Assembly (NCBI GenBank): GCA_902519235.1
Contig: CABYJE010000005.1
Coordinates: 1 to 57,107, forward strand
DNA length: 57,107 nt
Reading direction: 5' to 3'
Origin: an uncultured Prochlorococcus sp.
GTDB lineage: Bacteria > Cyanobacteriota > Cyanobacteriia > PCC-6307 > Cyanobiaceae
Part shown: in pieces, positions 56,892-57,107 of the stretch
Position numbering within the stretch: position 1 is the stretch's first letter
Layout: each line of letters opens with the position of its first letter
Translations under genes and position numbers: made by a program
The notes under the pieces: model-generated
The model's database searches: none
Told to the model about the DNA's origin: nothing
What the model saw: only the letters and a program-made list of their open reading frames with translations

Positions 56892-57107
56892 ATGCTTAGA
56901 AGAGTTATAAACCCTATCTTATTTTTACCACTTACTCTAAGTATCAACTCTGTTAATGTTCTATCGAGCGAAACAAAAAATTATATTGATAATGTTCTAG
57001 AAGAAAAATCAGATATTACTTTTATTGATCATCAAGAAATAGAAAAACTTGTATTAAATAATCAAGAATTAAAATCATTACAAAATTTAGTAGCCTCTGC
57101 AAGCTTA
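56892..57107 (+). CDS. Secreted protein, N-terminal part (TolC-like outer-membrane efflux protein?), truncated by window end
   Basis: The ATG at 56892 opens a frame that is still open at the window edge (72 codons). A signal-peptide-like start (MLRRVINPILFLPLTLSINSVNVLSSE) precedes a polar region, then helical sequence EIEKLVLNNQELKSLQNLVASASL. The NNxELKxLxxxVxxA pattern resembles the first helix of TolC-type outer-membrane efflux proteins (LxNNPELxALxxxV). Secretion to the periplasm is likely; the TolC call is a guess that only the missing part can prove. It sits 24 bases after the radical-SAM gene. Confidence 0.55.
   Translation, partial: MLRRVINPILFLPLTLSINSVNVLSSETKNYIDNVLEEKSDITFIDHQEIEKLVLNNQELKSLQNLVASASL

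Overview
The window is about 57 kb of AT-rich chromosome from a marine picocyanobacterium, most likely a high-light-adapted Prochlorococcus. The evidence is the very low G+C and AT-rich codon use, the streamlined single-copy gene set, short or overlapping intergenic spaces, and cyanobacteria-specific families: NdhM, NdhO, CRR7, Ycf3, Ycf34, PetL, RpaA, RpaB, UPF0367, DUF3172 and DUF4346. A candidate Yfr2-type small RNA fits the same assignment. Names come from reading the translated proteins; no database search was run. Almost all of the window is core genome. The one accessory-looking stretch lies at about 32.2-34.9 kb, beside a tRNA-Asn gene.

Layout. 1-5.4 kb: the 3' part of citrate synthase, then ndhA-ndhI-ndhG-ndhE, NAD kinase and a CYTH protein. 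5.4-9 kb: a small hypothetical protein, a LuxR-type regulator, metF, a sugar-nucleotide transferase and scpA. 9-18 kb: ndhD, ndhF, an NnrU/Z-ISO-like membrane protein, the LysR regulator RbcR, a DUF3172 protein, ndhM, then crtP and crtB. 18-25.4 kb: an RRM protein, a CCA-adding-type enzyme, ycf34, tsaB, then a minus-strand lipid cluster plsC-fabD-fabH-plsX headed by the response regulator rpaB. 25.4-32.1 kb: radA, ycf3, a copper P-type ATPase broken by one base in an A8 run, tmk, holB and rpaA. 32.2-35 kb: small orphan genes, a frameshifted small gene, the Yfr2-like RNA, one orphan membrane-protein gene between two 28-bp direct repeats, and tRNA-Asn(GTT). 35-44.8 kb: an ECF/CbiO-type ATPase, UPF0367, cysK, a J-domain protein, ndhO, a TIGR01777 epimerase, an LpxB-related protein, a TPR protein, a SufA/HesB-type protein, crtQ, a SRPBCC protein, hemD, rbfA and a DUF751 protein. 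44.8-57.1 kb: a GST, a lumenal-type protein, CRR7, aroK, a tandem PTPS with a RibD-C reductase, a FemAB-like protein, a DUF4346 protein, petL, rimO, VKOR-thioredoxin, nadB, a DUF3120 protein, a PDZ/radical-SAM protein and the start of a secreted TolC-like protein.

How the genes work together. NDH-1 is strongly represented: ndhA, I, G, E, D, F, M and O, plus the CRR7 factor. Carotenoid synthesis from GGPP to lycopene precursors is nearly complete: crtB, crtP, crtQ and a candidate Z-ISO. Phospholipid and fatty-acid initiation genes sit directly downstream of rpaB. Both major OmpR-type photosynthesis and circadian regulators, RpaB and RpaA, are present.

The points most worth following up are: a long N-terminal amphipathic repeat on PlsX; the A8 frameshift in the copper ATPase; a two-domain PTPS in which only the second domain keeps the catalytic His; and a tiny tRNA-Asn-adjacent islet that appears to carry a copy of the tRNA acceptor end with its own terminator.
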